Source: Parasitella parasitica
Lineage: Eukaryota > Mucoromycota > Mucoromycetes > Mucorales > Mucoraceae
DNA length: 50,391 nt
Direction of reading: 5' to 3'
Assembly: GCA_025201805.1 (NCBI GenBank)
Contig: MU619275.1
Span: 183,308 to 233,698, forward strand
A model generated the notes under the pieces. That model was not told where the DNA came from. It did not search any database and worked only from the letters and a program-made list of their open reading frames with translations. A program made the position numbers and the translations under genes. Positions 11,536-24,225 of this stretch are shown in pieces. How positions within the stretch are numbered: position 1 is the stretch's first letter; the number at the start of each line of letters is the position of its first letter.

Positions 11536-13285
11536 GACAACATTCCATTTTATTTGTATATACTCTTCAATAATAAAATCATTCTTCCATTACAACCCAT
11601 TCATACTAGAGCATTAGTCTGCACTAATGAATTCGCTATTCAGACATCTCTATAAATAGTCAATCAAACAAACTACTGACTTTGCAAATCTTCTTTCGGG
11701 ATTACATTACTCTGCTTGATTCTGATTTCGGTTAATTATTTAAACTCATTATCGACTACAATGCTGAAGCCGTCCTATCAACACAAGCAATGTTTTTGAA
11801 AAATAATTATATACTGACGCATGATTAAACCGCATTCAAGGTACGACAAACGTATAGTTGATTTGCACGACATTATGGCATTACTCGACGCTCTCTAATA
11901 TGTCCGTGATACATATCAAACCGCAACCAGTCATCACTGATGACCAAATCATCACAAACTTGCTTGATCAAACACGCCATGCACTATCATTATGAAAATG
12001 CATATATATATTATTCAACAGACTATAAATGTATCACAGCATACTAATGGAGTTGAAAATTCAGTACCAGTGGTGCTCAGAGTCCGATGCTGACAATACA
12101 TTATACAAAAAAACTGCCTTTATTTGATGGCCATGTTAACAGCATATGTAAATAAGGAGCTGAAACGTGGTTCTTTGAATACAACCTTCAGGAGGGAAAA
12201 AGAAAGTAATACGCGAAAAAAAAATGGGACGACAAAAAGCAACATTATACCAAGATTGCAACATGGCAACCCCCTGTTCTTGCTTCGACGTAATGTCAAA
12301 GAACAAAAAACCCGCCACCAAAGGCCTCCGCCGCCTTTTGCCTCCGCACAAACAGGCTTTTTTAACAAACAATTAGAACCACTTGCCTAAAATAGATTCT
12401 AGTTCTATTTATGAAAAAGATCTGCCTCAGGGGTAATACAACACTATAAAGTTCGCTTTCAAACTACGAAAAGGTTAAACTGTATTATAGCAACGTGTTG
12501 GCATACTAAACAGGTACTTTCTGTGTGCCTGTGATTATTTCATGCTCGTGTGAAGCGCATCTGAAAAACCTGATAATATAGTGTTAAGGCCTATATTTAT
12601 GTGTAAACTTAGAAAAAAGAAGGCGGATAACCTATCATTGTTGGTTAATATAGAACAATCCATCAGATTACGATAGTGCGCAATACTCTAATTGGACATG
12701 TAGTTAAAACACATTCAAGATTTTGCTGAAAATTTTGTAACAACGGAAAAAATCAGCAGACCCTTTCTGGTCTTTTTTTTCTGAGTCAACATGAAGCTGA
12801 AATAATACACCATGCAGCGAAGAAATCAATCTGACATATCCATGTGTTTTTTTTTAACAGCTTTTCTTGGCAGTATACATCCTGTATGTTCAAGAAATTA
12901 CAAAACTCTTTGAAGCGAAAAATGCAACTAGATTTAAAATAAAAAGACCTAAATAATCGTAGGAATACAATGATATGGCACGTATCATTGGGAGTTGTGG
13001 GATGAAAAAGCGGAAACAAAAGTCTTTGTAGTACACTTCTTTTTTTTTTTTTTTNNNNNNNNNNNNNNNNNNNNNNNNNNNNNNNNNNNNNNNNNNNNNN
13101 NNNNNNNNNNNNNNNNNNNNNNNNNNNNNNNNNNNNNNNNNNNNNNNNNNNNNNNNNNNNNNNNNNNNNNNNNNTTCTTTTTCTTCTTTTTCTGCTTAAT
13201 TGTCACTTCATCTCTTTTCTCTTGTGTGCCCCCTTTCCTTATCCTTTCCTTTCAATTTTATTACTCTTACTCTCATTCTCCCATA
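11536..13285. other. Intergenic region with assembly gap
   Basis: Mostly AT-rich non-coding DNA containing the 120-N gap at 13055-13174. The gap is flanked by poly-T and a C/T-rich tract that runs to the start of the homeodomain gene (13175-13265), probably its 5' UTR. Purine/pyrimidine-skewed frames at 12120-12390 do not look like genes. Confidence 0.6.
13055..13174. other. Assembly gap (120 N)
   Basis: Exactly 120 N, bordered by T14-T16 on the left and TTCTTTTTCTTC on the right. The true length is unknown; the homopolymer context suggests a sequencing or assembly failure in a pyrimidine tract of the downstream gene's promoter or leader. Confidence 0.95.
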
Positions 13286-13751
13286 ATGACTTCTATACTG
13301 CAAGAACAGCCAGTACATACACCACATTCTTGGTCTCAGCAATTGGCTGACGATAATGCGGTACAAGTCGATAGTCACCACCATCAGCACGAACAAGATT
13401 TGGACGACGTGCAGGCAGATAGCAACTCAGGCACCAATTCAACCCCACCTGTTCGTAAAAGAACAAGAGCTACTGCAGATCAATTATCCGTTTTGGAAGA
13501 TACATTTGCAGTAAATGTCAGCCCAAATTCCAAGTTGAGAAAGCAATTAGCCGAGCAACTTCAAATGAGTGAAAGGTCAATTCAAATATGGTTTCAAAAC
13601 AGAAGAGCAAAGGTTAAACATATGCAAAAACGAGCTCAAATGCAAATGCATCAAGCATCTATCCGAGCTCAATTGTATCAGTATCACCAACAACAACAAC
13701 ATCAATACGGCCAACCTTTGTTACCAATGCAACCAAACTCATCTGTCACTG

Positions 13752-13782
<31 letters not shown>

Positions 13783-15440
13783 ATACCAACATCCTTATTA
13801 CTATTCGAATGCTGCGACTCGCTTAGCTATTCATACAAGAGCTCAAAGCGTGGATGCTGTACAATATAATAATGCTAAAATGTTGAATCTACATCAGCAG
13901 CATCAACTACAGCCTCAAAACATGTTGTTTACACCTGCCTCGTCTGTCCCTCCTCCTCCCTTTACCACCACGGATACACAATATAGTATAACTCCCCCTC
14001 CCCCACCTCCAATGTCATATCCCTCATACTATGGCCATCAACAACCTAGCTCTGCGTCTTCTTCTGCATCTTCTTGGCCTGCTCATCTCCAAGATGACTT
14101 GCCGCTGACGAGACAGAGCATGCCCCCTCAAGTCTATCCGTACGACTTTAATACTTCAGCGGAACAATCTTCTATTGGCGTAGAGTTTCCCGAATACTTG
14201 CATGGCCAAGTATCTCCTTCTCCTAGTCCTTTTCATCAACAGCAAAAGTTGAATGCTGCTATTCCAGCCTTGATTTCTGTTCCTGACGCTGGTCCAACTG
14301 CTATTTTAGCTTCAAATCTGACTCATTCTAATGACAGTAGCCCAACTCCTGCTGCTACCTTCTCAACATCACCAGGTAACTTTATAATCTAGTGCCTTTT
14401 TAATACGGCTTACTAATATCTCTGTCTACGTAGAAGCCTCAAGCAGTAATTTAGACGTATCAACCATTGATCCCTCTAATTTAATTATGCCTACAGCTGT
14501 TGGTGCTGATAAAACCGCAGATGAAAGCGCTGCCAAGAAAGAACCTTCAGCTACACCTGAAAATAGCAGCGTCAAAGATGAAGCTCTGCAGCAGCAACAG
14601 CCATCTAAAGAGGATGAAGAGCCCAAAGATTTATACCTTAGTGCCACAACATTAACTGTTGGTACATGGCATCGTCTCAAGATGCATGAAACAGATCTTG
14701 TCTGCGTATATCGACCAGATACCAGAACGTTTGCCTGGCATATTGTTGATGGTGGTTGTCATTTCAAGATGGAAGTCGCTCAAAAAGCCGTTTCAAGCAT
14801 TGAATTTGTATTTGATCAACATGAGGCACTAGCCGACGTTCATTTTGATATAAGTGAGCCGCCTTTATTCTACATGGAATCAACCACAACTGCTGCTACA
14901 GCCTGCGCCACAACCTCCACGATACCAGTAGATGAATCATCAAACACCACCACCAACAAGAAAAAGAAGATTATCGCTACCAACAAGAAAAACGAAGATG
15001 GCGATAACCTTGAGGACGAAAAGCTTACCCAGGCTCCATCGCCCATGTGGGTTCAATGCTCTGATTTCACAGAAGGAAAACAGGCCTCTCGGTTCTTCCG
15101 ACATACATTAAAAGGTGTTGCTCATCATATGAGACAAGAGCTTTTAGCGCTTATTCATAACCATGAAGAAACTAGACGCTTTGTTCATTTTATCGGGCCA
15201 CAGCAATATCAATCAATGTACCAGCCTATTGTGGACTCGCAAGCTGCTTCTGACAGTCATCCCCAACATTTCGCTCATCATCCTCATCATTACCTTCATC
15301 GTCGTATTCAGCAGCATTCGCCTGCCAATGAAGAGCATTTATTATTTCAAGCTGCTACTGCTGGATTCATGAACCCAAACATGTATTGGCCAAATCAACC
15401 AGCAAACGAGCCTGTTGCTTGTGAATTGTACATGAACTAA
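13286..15440 (+). CDS. Homeodomain transcription factor (Phx1-like?)
   Basis: Two exons, 13286-14375 and 14434-15440, separated by a 58-nt intron with a TACTAAT branch site; 698 residues. The homeodomain is at about 57-113, from RKRTRATADQLSVLED through QIWFQNRRAKVK, with the helix-3 WFQNRR core intact. It is followed by Gln/His-rich and poly-Ala (ten or more Ala) tracts and Pro-rich stretches. A second conserved-looking block lies in the C-terminal half (LTVGTWHRLKM, DLVCVYRPDTRTFAWHIVDGG, FKMEVAQKAVSSIEFVF). This resembles the C-terminal domain of fungal Phx1/Pah-type homeodomain factors; that match is from memory and tentative. Downstream come a Lys-rich segment and a His-rich end. Nuclear regulator; targets unknown. 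Confidence 0.85.
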
Positions 15441-16658
15441 GCTTTGTGCCTGTATTTTTCTCTATTTTTTTTTTTCAATTTTTTTTTTGTACGTGTGGTG
15501 TGTATCTTTCTCCCCCTCCCTCCCCCCTATATCTCTTTTCTATAGTGTACCATATTTTATTCTTCCTTCTTTTGATAAACAATAAACAAACAATATAAAC
15601 TGAACCCCTTAAACCAACCTTTTGTTTTTTAAAAAAAACAAGTTTATTAGTGTGCACCGTTAGTAACAACAAGATTCAGCTTACAACCTGTTAAACAAGT
15701 TCTCTGTATCATGTTACAGCATGCGAAAAGGTACGCTGAGTGGCGTCATGAATTTCATTTTGAAAACCCTACTAGTAACTTTAGCAGCAGGTTCTGTAAG
15801 ATCATGTAAATCCGTATCAAAGGAATCAGATAAGCGACTGGGAGAACTCTCCTGTAGCAGTGTATTAAATGATACAATGTCTTGGAATCAGACTTGGAGT
15901 TCTACGGTATTAATTAAAATAAAAATAGATTTTTTAACCCCCTAAAATAATAATGTCAAAAAGATACTGATAAAGAGTTGCTAATTGACAAAGTTTCCTT
16001 CTATTGCTTCATTTTCCCTGCATTTTAGTAAGTTGTGTTCCAGAGGCAGTACCTAAAGGTTTTTTTTTATTTTATCAGTAATAAAGCAATACACCGAGTC
16101 AAACATTCAGGGCAAATACATTCTAGAACTGAAAGTCGTTTTTCAGTTCCCCACCATCATAAATCTAAACTATCGCTCATGTATTTCGTGTGTCCTAAAT
16201 TTTGTTAATGTAATGATAGCAAGATTGTTTATTTCTCTACATCTCATATCTTGCTTCTGAATAATATTTACAAATGAATATAGAAGGGCATTTCCGGAAA
16301 TGTAATTATGCTCAGACCTTCATGAACCGTTGTTATCAGCGAATCCCAAAGACATAGATATCGGTCAAATAGTATTGAAAGAACCGAATGATTGGGATAA
16401 TTTCATTTTCCTATTTTGATTCTTCCAAGTAACTTTGTGCGTGTATTCGAAATCACCCTATTTCATCACCAATCAAGGGTAAGAAACTTGATGATTTTAT
16501 CTGTCGAAGCCATAGACCATACTTCGGTTTCAAACCAATAAAAGCGTTAATTTAAAATCAGGTTTATTTAAATTTACAAGTGCACTGTTTAACGATGCAA
16601 TACCAAACGCGAATAAAAATATAGTACAAAAAAAAAAGAAGACATGTAAACGATAAGG
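15441..16658. other. Intergenic region
   Basis: About 1.2 kb between the 3' ends of two convergent genes. AATAAA copies near 15580-15590 probably belong to the homeodomain gene; an AATAAA-rich A/T stretch near 16610-16640 may hold the permease 3' UTR. Nothing else is supported. Confidence 0.5.
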
Positions 16659-18639
16659 CTATTCCTCGGTTGTCTCGACCGGACCTTTGTATGACTTACG
16701 ACCAGAAACAAACCAAAACATGACTGAAAAGCCCATGATGCCACAGATCATGACTGATGCCCAGTTCATTGTATCAGCAGCGACAGGAGAGACTGATGGA
16801 ATACAAAGAATGACGCCAAAGAATACGACCCAAACACAGCTGATGACGTTAAGCGGAATGCTCAATTTCCCCAAGTTGAAAGGACCTTTGGGCATGTCAT
16901 TTCTCACCCAAATAAGACGACACAGCAATGGCAGACCGTACGAAACGTTAATAGAGATAACAGCTGCGCTCATGATAGCTTGCCAGTACACTTCAGATCC
17001 AAAACTCTGCATGCATATAACCAAATCATTAGTATCAAATTAGCTCTTTCCATGTAAAAATAACTTACAGGCATAATAAGGATAATTGAAATAAGCAGCT
17101 GCAATATCAAGGCGTTTGTAGGGACATTCGTCTTGGGGTCAAGTTTATACCAAATCTTGGAGTAAGGGAAGCAGCCATCTCTGCTGAGAGCCCAAAAAAT
17201 GTGAACAGTTGCCAAAATTGAATTACAAAGAGAGCAGAATTGGGCAACCAGCATAATTACCAAGAAGAATACGCACAACTTGTCGTTTGTAGCTTGAGTA
17301 AAGAAAGTAGCGATTGGCATGCTGGAATTGACGATTGCATCAACATCTTGAATAGAGAAAAGCGTGATGAGGATAAGTGCAAAACCTTGGACAACTGCAC
17401 TGACAATACAGATGATGATGCCTTGCATAGACAGCAAATTTAGCGATGCTTGTTATATAATATGCATAAGATTTACCGCTTCTACTTACCGCGTGGGGCT
17501 GTAACATCTGCTCTCTTTGTCCCTTCTACAATTTGAGCACCACATTCATAGCCCAGTGGAGAAAAACGAAGATGTTAAGTCTTTATGCTATTTGCAGCTA
17601 TCATCGTCATCTTAAAAAAGGATTTAATACTTATCTAATGTCCATCCACTTTGAAGCTACATAAGAAGAGCATGCAAAAATTAGTATTTCAAGCTATAAT
17701 AGGATCGTTTGCACACGACTTACCAATCCAAGTAGAAACGCCATTCCCTTATTATCGTAGCCAGTACGGTTAATAAATTCAGTAAACACCCATTTAGCGC
17801 TTTGGTGAGTAGGAGCCATAGCAGGAACACAGCAGATTATGATAAGTGTGCCAATGCCAACCCAAAATATAATGAATTTGTTCATGAGGGAACTAAACTT
17901 CATGCCCAGCCAGTTGCAGAACGTAGCAAAGATGAATATGCCACAATAAAGCCCAACATACGCTCCTTGAGAAGTGATCTGCGAAACATTGAGGACGTTT
18001 GCAATCCCAAAAATGAAGTCAACACTGGACCACGCAAGAGTGATGTTGGCTGTGACCAAACCTATACAATATACATAACCACTGATCCATGCCATGACTA
18101 TGCATATAGAGGACAATAAGGACACAACATTATACACTCTATATTTTTCTCAATGGTTGCTTTCTTACATGGACCCCATTTCTTATTACTCAATAAGAAC
18201 GACCAAGAATACACACCGCCAGCTAGTGGATAAGCAGATATGACTTCGGCCATAGAGAAAGCAATACATAAAACGAATGGCACCACGACAATCCAACCCC
18301 AAAATAAAGACGAAGGTCCACCCGCTACCATGCTACCACCAAAGCCCACCATCCAGTTGGGAAGAATGCCCATGGTCGTAAATCCAAAGCCTGCCTGGAC
18401 AAACAGGCTGATTTCGCGCTTGAATTCTTGCTTGTAGCCCAAATCTCGTAGTCGCTGAGCATCATAGTCCAGGTTGCTGGATTCAACATGTTGAATATCT
18501 AATTTTTCGTCTGAACCTGCCTTCCCTGCATCCTATATACATATGACAGGATGTTGGCCATATTGAGGATATAAATATAAAGTGCCATATTTACTGTAAC
18601 CACATTCATGTTATCTTCGATTTTATCGTGCTCAACCAT
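16659..18639 (-). CDS. Amino-acid/GABA permease (APC family)
   Basis: Seven exons on the minus strand: 18639-18595, 18532-18169, 18097-17724, 17656-17635, 17555-17490, 17421-17069, 17006-16659, giving 523 residues, the usual length. It is a 12-helix proton symporter of the APC superfamily, GABA/choline (Uga4/Bat1-like) branch. Family marks: FGFTTMGILPNWMVGFGGSM, the sequence FSMAEVISAYPLAGGVYSWS, a 22-nt exon encoding LQSGWTL, joined to VGYECGAQIVEGTKRADVTAPRG, then the IPLNVISCVWVVFFG region near the end. All but one intron are GT-AG with GTAAGT-like donors. The one between exons 4 and 5 has no usable GT-AG solution and reads as ATAAGT...CCAC. Substrate (GABA, other amino acid or amine) cannot be assigned from sequence alone. 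Confidence 0.9.
17556..17634 (-). other. Putative AT-AC intron in the permease
   Basis: 79 nt, read on the minus strand from 17634 to 17556. The exon-intron junction is AG|ATAAGT, the U2-type consensus with A in place of G at +1; the 3' end is CTCCAC|TGGG after a pyrimidine tract. A CTTAAC branch-like element lies about 19 nt before the end. Joining here gives Trp-Thr-Leu-Val-Gly-Tyr-Glu in frame, the expected family motif. Every AG between the donor and that motif leads to a stop or a wrong frame. Confidence 0.7.
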
Positions 18640-19515
18640 TTTATCTGTAATGTAGAAAAAAAAACAAATAGAGAGAGATACTAGGCAAACTTTGATTTTT
18701 ATACAACAAGTGTCTACTGGTTTTCTATCTCACATCTCACATTACATACGACGAAACTCACATACACACGCTTATAAGCTTAAGAGTTTTTTGACACTGT
18801 ATTTGCATATCTAATCGATAGATGTAGAACCTTAATTCACTACTAGATGGAAATAGCTGTTTATGGTTCAAATAGCTACCTTATATATCCACAATGTAAC
18901 CCTAGATGACAAATATTATTTCCAAACAAGAACTTTTGTTGTTTTTTCTTTAGGCCGTGGGTTATGTTTTCTCCTGTAAAGCACTACATATATGCTCCGT
19001 AATACGCGAAAACTGCTTATTGAATGGTCGATATACCAATCACCGAGCTTTCGCTGATAGCGTTATCTTGATAGTTCGTATCCATATCATATACGAAAGC
19101 GGGTTAAATGTTTAAACTCTGACCGTGAGAGTTATCTTTCAGAATGGCAGCGAAGTATCAAAATGGAATGACTAAACTAGGCCAACTCGCAACATTTGGC
19201 TAGAATAATGTGGCTATGACATGCTTGTCTCGAATGCATATATGAGAAAAATGCTAAAAATTATACGAGAGGATAGCACAATAGCTTAGATTACGTTGAG
19301 ATGCTCTAGATTCGGTGATATTACATTGAACACCCTGATATACTAAGAAATGGCGACAATGATAAAACAATCACGCGGCTCAAGTGCAATCGTTTGGCGT
19401 TTCGCATTCACACGATCTGGATCTTTAAGTGTGTAAATATACACATGTGAATGGCAGATTTCTTTGAGATACAATTTCTGGAGGGCGGGGGGGGGGTTTT
19501 ATTTGTTTATTTCAG
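18640..19515. other. Intergenic region
   Basis: Permease promoter side and the 3' region of the zinc-finger gene. It contains GAGAGAGA near 18670 and a G-rich run at about 19481-19496. No gene seen. Confidence 0.5.
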
Positions 19516-22000
19516 TTATTTCGATTTATGTACCTTTCTTACATGGGATTGGAGCGAGGGTCTGTGGGCAAACTTCCTATCGCACTTTGCACAGTAGAAA
19601 TCCGGATGCGATAGATCAATTTTTGCATCTGGAAAGAGTATCTCTGTCTTTCTACGACGTATTAATGGCATAGAATCTTCTCTGCAATGATAACGATGCT
19701 TTCTATAGTCCTCGGTCGTTGACTTTTTACAGATCATGCAATAAAAGTTTGGTTCAAGTGCTTTGCGCTTCCGTTCATATGCCAAATCAAGAGAGTGTTC
19801 AGTCAAAAGATGCACGCGATATGTGGAGCGAGAGGCATGTTTATAATCACAAGAACGACAGTAAAAGTTGGGATCATTTACATCAGGTTGTAATTGGGAT
19901 TTGTTGGGTCTTTCTCTTGTCTTCTTAGGCCTTTTTGGTGGGAGTGGTGCTTCTGTTTTGTGCATCAATACCATGTGTTTTCGAAAATACGAGCAAGTGC
20001 TTAGAATCTTATGGCAGATATTGCAGTAATATGGATGACTACTGGGATCAGTTGGAGACGACTGCTTCTTTAATGTTTTGAAGCTAGGCAGTTGACTCAT
20101 GATATGAACTCTTCGCAAATGCATTACGTAGATATGTCTTTTTGTATAGGTCTTATCACACGTTCTGCAATAGTTGTTCAGATCGAGTGGATCGGGAATT
20201 AGGTCTGGATTAGCATTGGGACCTACATACAGCGACGGGAGTACCATATCATGGACAGCGCGGCAATGATAGCGATGGTTTGTCTTATTTGAGTTTGATT
20301 TACGGCAGACTCTGCAGTAAAAATTGGGGTCATCTGGATCTGGTAGCTCTGCCTTTGTATTGGTGGGCTCTCTAATGTCACCGTCAGAGTCCAGCTTGTG
20401 AATCTGGATACAGTGCATTTCGAATCCCTTTATCGTCGAAAACCTGTAATTGCAAGCTTTGCAATAGTTGTCGGGATCGTTAAAGTCAGGGAGAACATCA
20501 AAGTTGAAGACTTTGATTTTATGGCGAGATTTCAGATGGTTTTTGTACCATTTCCGACAGAGAAACTTCATGTCGCATGGAAGACAGTAATTGTTAGGGT
20601 CGTCAGGATTAGGCTTCAAGGCATGGTTCGCTGCAGGGCCTACAACGTATGGCTCATGTCGAATGCGAAGATGGGAATGATACCGAGTTTTGGTTTTGTA
20701 ACTAATGTTACAAGCACAGCAACGGAAATTTGGATCGTCCACATCAGGTGTAACATCCAAGATCTTTCGTTTGAAGGGTGTAGTGATTATGTGATGGACA
20801 TCTTTCAGATGGGCTCGATAGTCTTGTATGGTGGCAGAGGTTATTCGACAGACTCGGCAATAATGGTTGGGGTCTTCAGGATCAGGGACCTCCTCTGTAT
20901 TTATTTGCTTTTTGGTTTTTTCAATCAATGGCTTCAGCACCATATGATGAATAGCTCTCAAGTGCTGTCTGTATTTTCGACGGTTCTCGTGGCTCTCTTC
21001 GCATGAACGACAGTAGAAATTGGGATCATTGACACTGGGCTCCAAACCGTGATGCTTAATTTTTCTCTCTCTTTCTTTATGACTGATTGAATGCGCTGTT
21101 TTTCTATGCTCCAAATAGGAGAGATAGGTTGTTTCCTCCACATTGCATTTCTTGCATGTGTAGTAATAGGCCAAGTCTCCGTCCCCTCGGTTATTATTGG
21201 GAGCTATAAGCGGATAAAATCTGTTTACTATTCTTTCATGCATCTGCAACTGTGTCCAGCAAATTACCAGCATGTACACTTAGAATGCTTGTTGGCTTTT
21301 CTGTTTCTTCTCGCTTGAACCTGATTTGGTTTTCTTCTGCTATATCTGTTTCCTCTTCTCCTTCCTCTTTGTCTATATGAGTGCTGCATTGGCTTTTGTC
21401 TAGATTGAGATATATTTCAACGCTTTGGTCGTCTTCTGCCGTATCAGCATTATTGCGTGAAGTTTCTTGCTTGAGACCTGCCTCCAAAATTCCTTCTTCT
21501 GGCTCCATGTCAGTTTGACTATCTGTTGTCTTTCTCTTGAGATCAACAACCGCTTCCTGTTTTTCTTTCTCTATGCTGAGGAACTTGTCGATCTGCTCTA
21601 TCTTGAAATTGATTTCAATGGCTTCTTTTTTCGCCTCGTCCTCCTCCCACACTTCTTCTCCGTCTTCTACTTCCGCTTCCTTGTCTTGGCTTTCTTCCAT
21701 GTCAGTATGGTATTCAAAATCAGGGGTGTGTTCAATTGACTTTATCTTGTGAGTTAAAAACACGCAATCTTTTGCAGCGGATGACTCTCTAGATGAGTAT
21801 TCTAACAATTCATCTATCTCTTCTTCTTTTATGTTAAGGCTCTTATGGATCATTCTGTCGACTTGGTGGTCTGAAGAGTTGTCAACGTAAACCGCGTTAT
21901 CAAAAATGCTTGCAACTGTAGATGAATCTGTTACAGGCCACGCTGGAGAAGGGTCTTCTTGTTTCTTGACAGCAATGTTCCTTCCTCGTCTAAGTTTCAT
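19516..22000 (-). CDS. C2H2 zinc-finger protein with 12 tandem units
   Basis: Two frames join across a short intron. Best phase-consistent solutions are 22000-21268 plus 21227-19516 (40-nt intron, GTAATT donor, 814 residues) or a donor at 21279 (52-nt intron). The N-terminal 240 residues are strongly acidic (Glu/Asp runs). The rest is an array of about 12 C-x2-C...H-x3-5-H units. Nearly every unit is preceded by a linker of the form P-[DE]-x-[DN]-DPNxYC, unlike the TGEKP linker of classical arrays. The eleventh unit (EPNFYCMIC) lacks the final His. Fingers have about 12 residues between Cys and His and many aromatic residues. Likely nucleic-acid binding in the nucleus; targets unknown. An open frame on the opposite strand at 20398-21006 is a shadow. 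Confidence 0.8.
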
Positions 22001-23017
22001 GTTCAACTAAAACTTCTTAAATGTCAAAAAAAAACCACCACACAATTAGGGTAGGCATTTTTTTTTTCTTGCAAGTGCCCACAAGTCACTGTGTGCACAC
22101 AAAGGGGGCAAGCATACACCTACAATGCTTGCGTTATTAAAACAAAAACCTTCAAGAGTATGTTTCGTTCTAAACAACGAGTAAATCTCTTGTGATTAGT
22201 TGACCTTACGCTGAGCTTTTAATGATTTAATTTGGCAGCTTATAGAAGTTTCTTTTCCCATGATTCTTATCTCTCTCTTGCTACACAACCCCTTGAATTT
22301 CATGTTTGAAGATAGATCTATGCGGCTTGGCAAAACATCTATGTTGATTAAAGTGGGATTTCTAACCTCGTTCGTAAATGAAATGAGTATTTAAAAGACT
22401 TTTGCTTCAATTAACCGTTATTTGCTAACTATCATGTATGTACTTTGTATATATTCTCTCACTTTTCTTTGCAAATCTCCGCTTGAATGCGACAAACTCA
22501 AGCTTCAAAAAACTTGAAATACATGTACTCTCAAATTGCACAGCATCCTCAAAGCATTTCACATTTAAAATCGGTAACATTATAGTATTTTCCAAAGATA
22601 AACACATAATATAAACAGTCAAACCAAATGTCTTATTATGATGGTTTTTGTTATTCTTGTGAAAGCCAAACAGACCAACAACAGGATGTTTAAGGTAATA
22701 CCAAAGCTTACGCTATTAACACTAGTCCTTATTACTATTATTTTATGTCTTCATCAAAATTCATTAAATAAAGACTGCTTTAAATTGATCCTTGGAGATT
22801 GAATCAGGCACTGAATAAGATGTCAAGTGTGCCGACACCATGGACAGCCAAAGTGAACAAACACACATTTGATCAGCCATGGAGTATGCAGTGCAAAAAT
22901 ATCCACTTTAGATTTCAAGAAAAAAACTGAATGAAAAAATAGAAATAATGGCTTGTTTCTTTGGTTTTATGATTCGCGTTTCTGTTTTTTTTCCTATGCG
23001 ACGATATCCTTTTACTC
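22001..23017. other. Intergenic region
   Basis: About 1 kb of AT-rich DNA, probably the promoter of the zinc-finger gene on one side and the leader of the 23018 reading frame on the other. No supported feature. Confidence 0.45.
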
Positions 23018-23803
23018 ATGTACTACTTTCCACATACGAAAGGAAAAGATTGGGACGTTATTGATGCTTTTTGTGCTTACGACAAAGAATTCTCTGACCT
23101 TGATCCTCTCAGTATCCTTAAAATAATGGAATCTGCTTTGATTCAGTTCGAAAAGGCACAAGCTTCATTGAGGAAGTATGTCTTTCGTGTCCTTGACAAT
23201 GTTAAAGTAAGAAATCTTTGCAATGTCTTGATTCCATTCATTATTAATTTTTTTTTACCTAAAGAAACTTCTCAGCTTGAATTGCGTCAAAGAAAACACT
23301 CTTGATGATACCGATCCAAATGAACAAATACCTCACGAAGAAGCATCCGAGAAGTAAAACGCACCTGTTGAAGCAAACACAAATGAACACTCGCCCCAAA
23401 GTCCTGACGTCCAATCGACTTCTTCTAGTTTTTATAGCAATAAACCTTCTGGCTCCATTCCTAATGTTACCAATCGAGTCAAAATCGCAAAGTTTTCTGG
23501 CAACTTTGTGAACGGAGGTGTACAATATGTCGACAACGTAATGAAACTCAAAGTTTATTTGCAGCTTGTTTTTATTTTATTTATTTATTTTTTAGCGTTT
23601 GCATGATATCTCAAACGTTACACCCTCCGCTGATAAGCTGGTAAATGACTTCCTATCATATTTTAATTCCTGTAATCATTTTTAATGCATAGACCAGCGT
23701 GATTTTAACTGAAGGATCCAAAAAGTATCGAATTACAACGCCTGATCACAAATCTGACAATTTGCACCAGCCAAAAATTCGTAAAGTTCAATTGATACAT
23801 TGA
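23018..23803 (+). CDS. Hypothetical protein, five exons
   Basis: I do not recognise this. A phase-consistent model is 23018-23206, 23265-23353, 23402-23537, 23596-23640, 23693-23803, giving 189 residues. The start follows a pyrimidine-rich leader. The first exon encodes an amphipathic, acidic segment (DWDVIDAFCAYDKEFSDLDP) and a helix rich in Leu/Lys. The middle is Ser/Pro/Asn-rich and the end basic. The 48-nt intron at 23354-23401 is proposed only because without it an in-frame TAA occurs at 23355-23357; the alternative is a nonsense-mutated pseudogene. It may continue into the frame at 24226-24659 through exons I could not place. Confidence 0.35.
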
Positions 23804-24225
23804 AAAGCTTAGTACATATTGGAACATCTTTTGCATCGGATAATCCCATCACAATGGGCAGTGTAGTAAAAAAGTGTAAAAACAACAATAGATATAATTT
23901 AATCCCTTCTTTATTTTGAAATAGGATAACGTGCAAAGGTTAGACATTTTAACTCTATTTATATTCGTTGTTGTAAACGGTCTGTCTGTCAGTTACGCCG
24001 TAACTGTCAGTCAAGTTTTTCTGTATTTGATTCTACATAATCAAGTACGGTATTCTAATATCGATGTTTCTGACACATTTGTAAATGACATGCATAGACC
24101 AGTCCTTATATTGGTCTATACGTTCCAAATGTGGTTTCTGGCTCGATTTCTTTTATAAATGCTTCGCGGTTTCACGGTTAGATATTTAGGTAATTTGTTC
24201 ATTAACTTGATTTGGCATCTCTAAG

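Noticed and set aside
12985-13206. Frames running through the N gap
   Set aside because: They consist of unknown residues and poly-Lys/Phe from homopolymers.
20398-21006. 202-codon plus-strand frame
   Set aside because: Lies wholly antisense to the zinc-finger array; the periodic codons of the fingers create it.
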